Below the pieces are notes generated by a model. It saw nothing but the letters and a program-made list of their open reading frames with translations. It ran no database searches and was not told the origin of the DNA. A stretch of 5,394 bases of DNA, from contig CAKSZS010000066.1 of the NCBI GenBank assembly GCA_934525845.1, forward strand, positions 1 to 5,394, written 5' to 3'. The translations under genes and the position numbers were made by a program. Every line of letters starts with the position of its first letter. The stretch's first letter is position 1. Origin of the DNA: an uncultured Faecalibacterium sp. (lineage in GTDB: Bacteria; Bacillota; Clostridia; Oscillospirales; Ruminococcaceae). Shown here in pieces: positions 4,812 through 5,394 of the stretch.

Positions 4812-5394
4812 ATGAACTTCACCGAAACGTTACAGAATCTCACCGGCAAGCCGCTGGCCGACTGCACGAACCAGGAACTGTACCTTGCTCTGCTGGAACT
4901 GGTCCGGCAGAAGAGCGCAGACCGGGTGCAGCCGGTCTCCGGCCGCAAGCTGTACTATATCAGTGCCGAATTCCTCATCGGCAAGCTGCTGTCCAACAAC
5001 CTCATCAACCTGGGCCTGTACGAGGACGCCCGGGATGCCCTGGCCGCGGCCGGCAAGAACCTGTCCGACATCGAGGAAGTGGAGCCGGAACCGTCTTTGG
5101 GCAACGGCGGCCTGGGCCGTCTGGCTGCCTGCTTCCTCGATTCGCTGGCGACTTTGAACCTGCCCGGCGACGGCGTGGGTCTGCGGTATCACTTCGGCCT
5201 GTTCCATCAGTCCTTTGAGGACGGCGTGCAGAACGAGAAGCCTGATCCTTGGCTCACCGCCCACAGCTGGGCTGAAAAGACCGACATCACCTATCCAGTG
5301 CAGCTGGCGGGCAAGGAGTACACCGCCCGGCTGTACAAGCTGGCCGTCACCGGCTACGAGGGCCGCACCAACACCCTGAACCTGTTCGATTTGG
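4812..5394 (+). CDS. glgP: Glycogen/maltodextrin phosphorylase, N-terminal part, 3' end missing
   Basis: My translation from the ATG at 4812 gives 194 codons, open to the right edge. The N-terminal hallmarks of the pyridoxal-phosphate alpha-glucan phosphorylases (GT35) are clear: RKLYYISAEFLIGKLLSNNL (residues 45-64), EPSLGNGGLGRLAACFLDSL (93-112), and GLRYHFGLFHQ followed by the EKPDPWL motif. The enzyme removes terminal glucose from alpha-1,4-glucans by phosphorolysis, giving glucose 1-phosphate, in the cytoplasm. Full-length bacterial members have about 750-850 residues, so roughly three quarters of the gene, including the lysine that carries the cofactor, is outside the window. The YYISAEFL motif starts at residue 48, so the N-terminal extension is short, as in many Firmicute enzymes. 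The start is supported by AAAGGAGG (4796-4803), eight bases before the ATG. glgP and bacterial malP are homologous, so glycogen versus maltodextrin preference cannot be settled here. Confidence 0.93.
   Translation, partial: MNFTETLQNLTGKPLADCTNQELYLALLELVRQKSADRVQPVSGRKLYYISAEFLIGKLLSNNLINLGLYEDARDALAAAGKNLSDIEEVEPEPSLGNGGLGRLAACFLDSLATLNLPGDGVGLRYHFGLFHQSFEDGVQNEKPDPWLTAHSWAEKTDITYPVQLAGKEYTARLYKLAVTGYEGRTNTLNLFDL

Noticed and set aside
4812..5394. Possible truncated pseudogene of glycogen phosphorylase
   Set aside because: The frame is intact with all expected N-terminal motifs and simply continues past the window edge.

Overview
The window is GC-rich in its genes, densely packed, and has strong AGGAGG-type ribosome binding sites and sigma-A-type promoters. 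Together with a LacI-family MalR-like regulator and an alpha-glucoside-type PTS permease, this points to a gut Firmicute of the Oscillospiraceae/Ruminococcaceae. Faecalibacterium prausnitzii or a close relative is my best guess, made from general resemblance and not from any database match.

Layout. The minus strand from 2465 down to the left edge holds a two-gene operon. First comes a PTS permease of EIIC-EIIB type (malT-like, 2465 to 780). Six bases later, in the same frame, comes an endonuclease/exonuclease/phosphatase-fold enzyme (773 to beyond base 1) that I read as a maltose 6'-phosphate phosphatase (mapP-like). A 279-bp intergenic region (2466-2744) rich in inverted repeats separates this operon from a divergent LacI-family regulator (malR-like, 2745-3770). 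A large hairpin terminator (3780-3834) lies between malR and a convergent AraC-family regulator (4682 to 3825). A 129-bp intergenic region with back-to-back promoters then separates araC from a divergent glycogen/maltodextrin phosphorylase gene (glgP, from 4812, cut off by the right edge). No gap between genes exceeds 300 bases.

How the genes may work together. The permease would import an alpha-glucoside, most likely maltose, as its 6'-phosphate. The downstream phosphatase would remove the phosphate so that cytoplasmic maltose can enter phosphorolytic or glucanotransferase metabolism. The MalR-like repressor, divergent to the operon, probably controls both it and itself through CG-centred palindromes in the shared intergenic region. 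The neighbouring glycogen phosphorylase would release glucose 1-phosphate from longer alpha-1,4-glucans and is probably controlled by the divergent AraC protein, which has a cupin sensor domain. The window therefore looks like an alpha-glucan/maltose utilisation locus with two separately regulated arms. The malT-mapP logic is known from Enterococcus faecalis; finding it here next to glgP under an AraC regulator is the most interesting aspect. I see no mobile elements, tRNA or rRNA genes, CRISPR arrays or broken genes.
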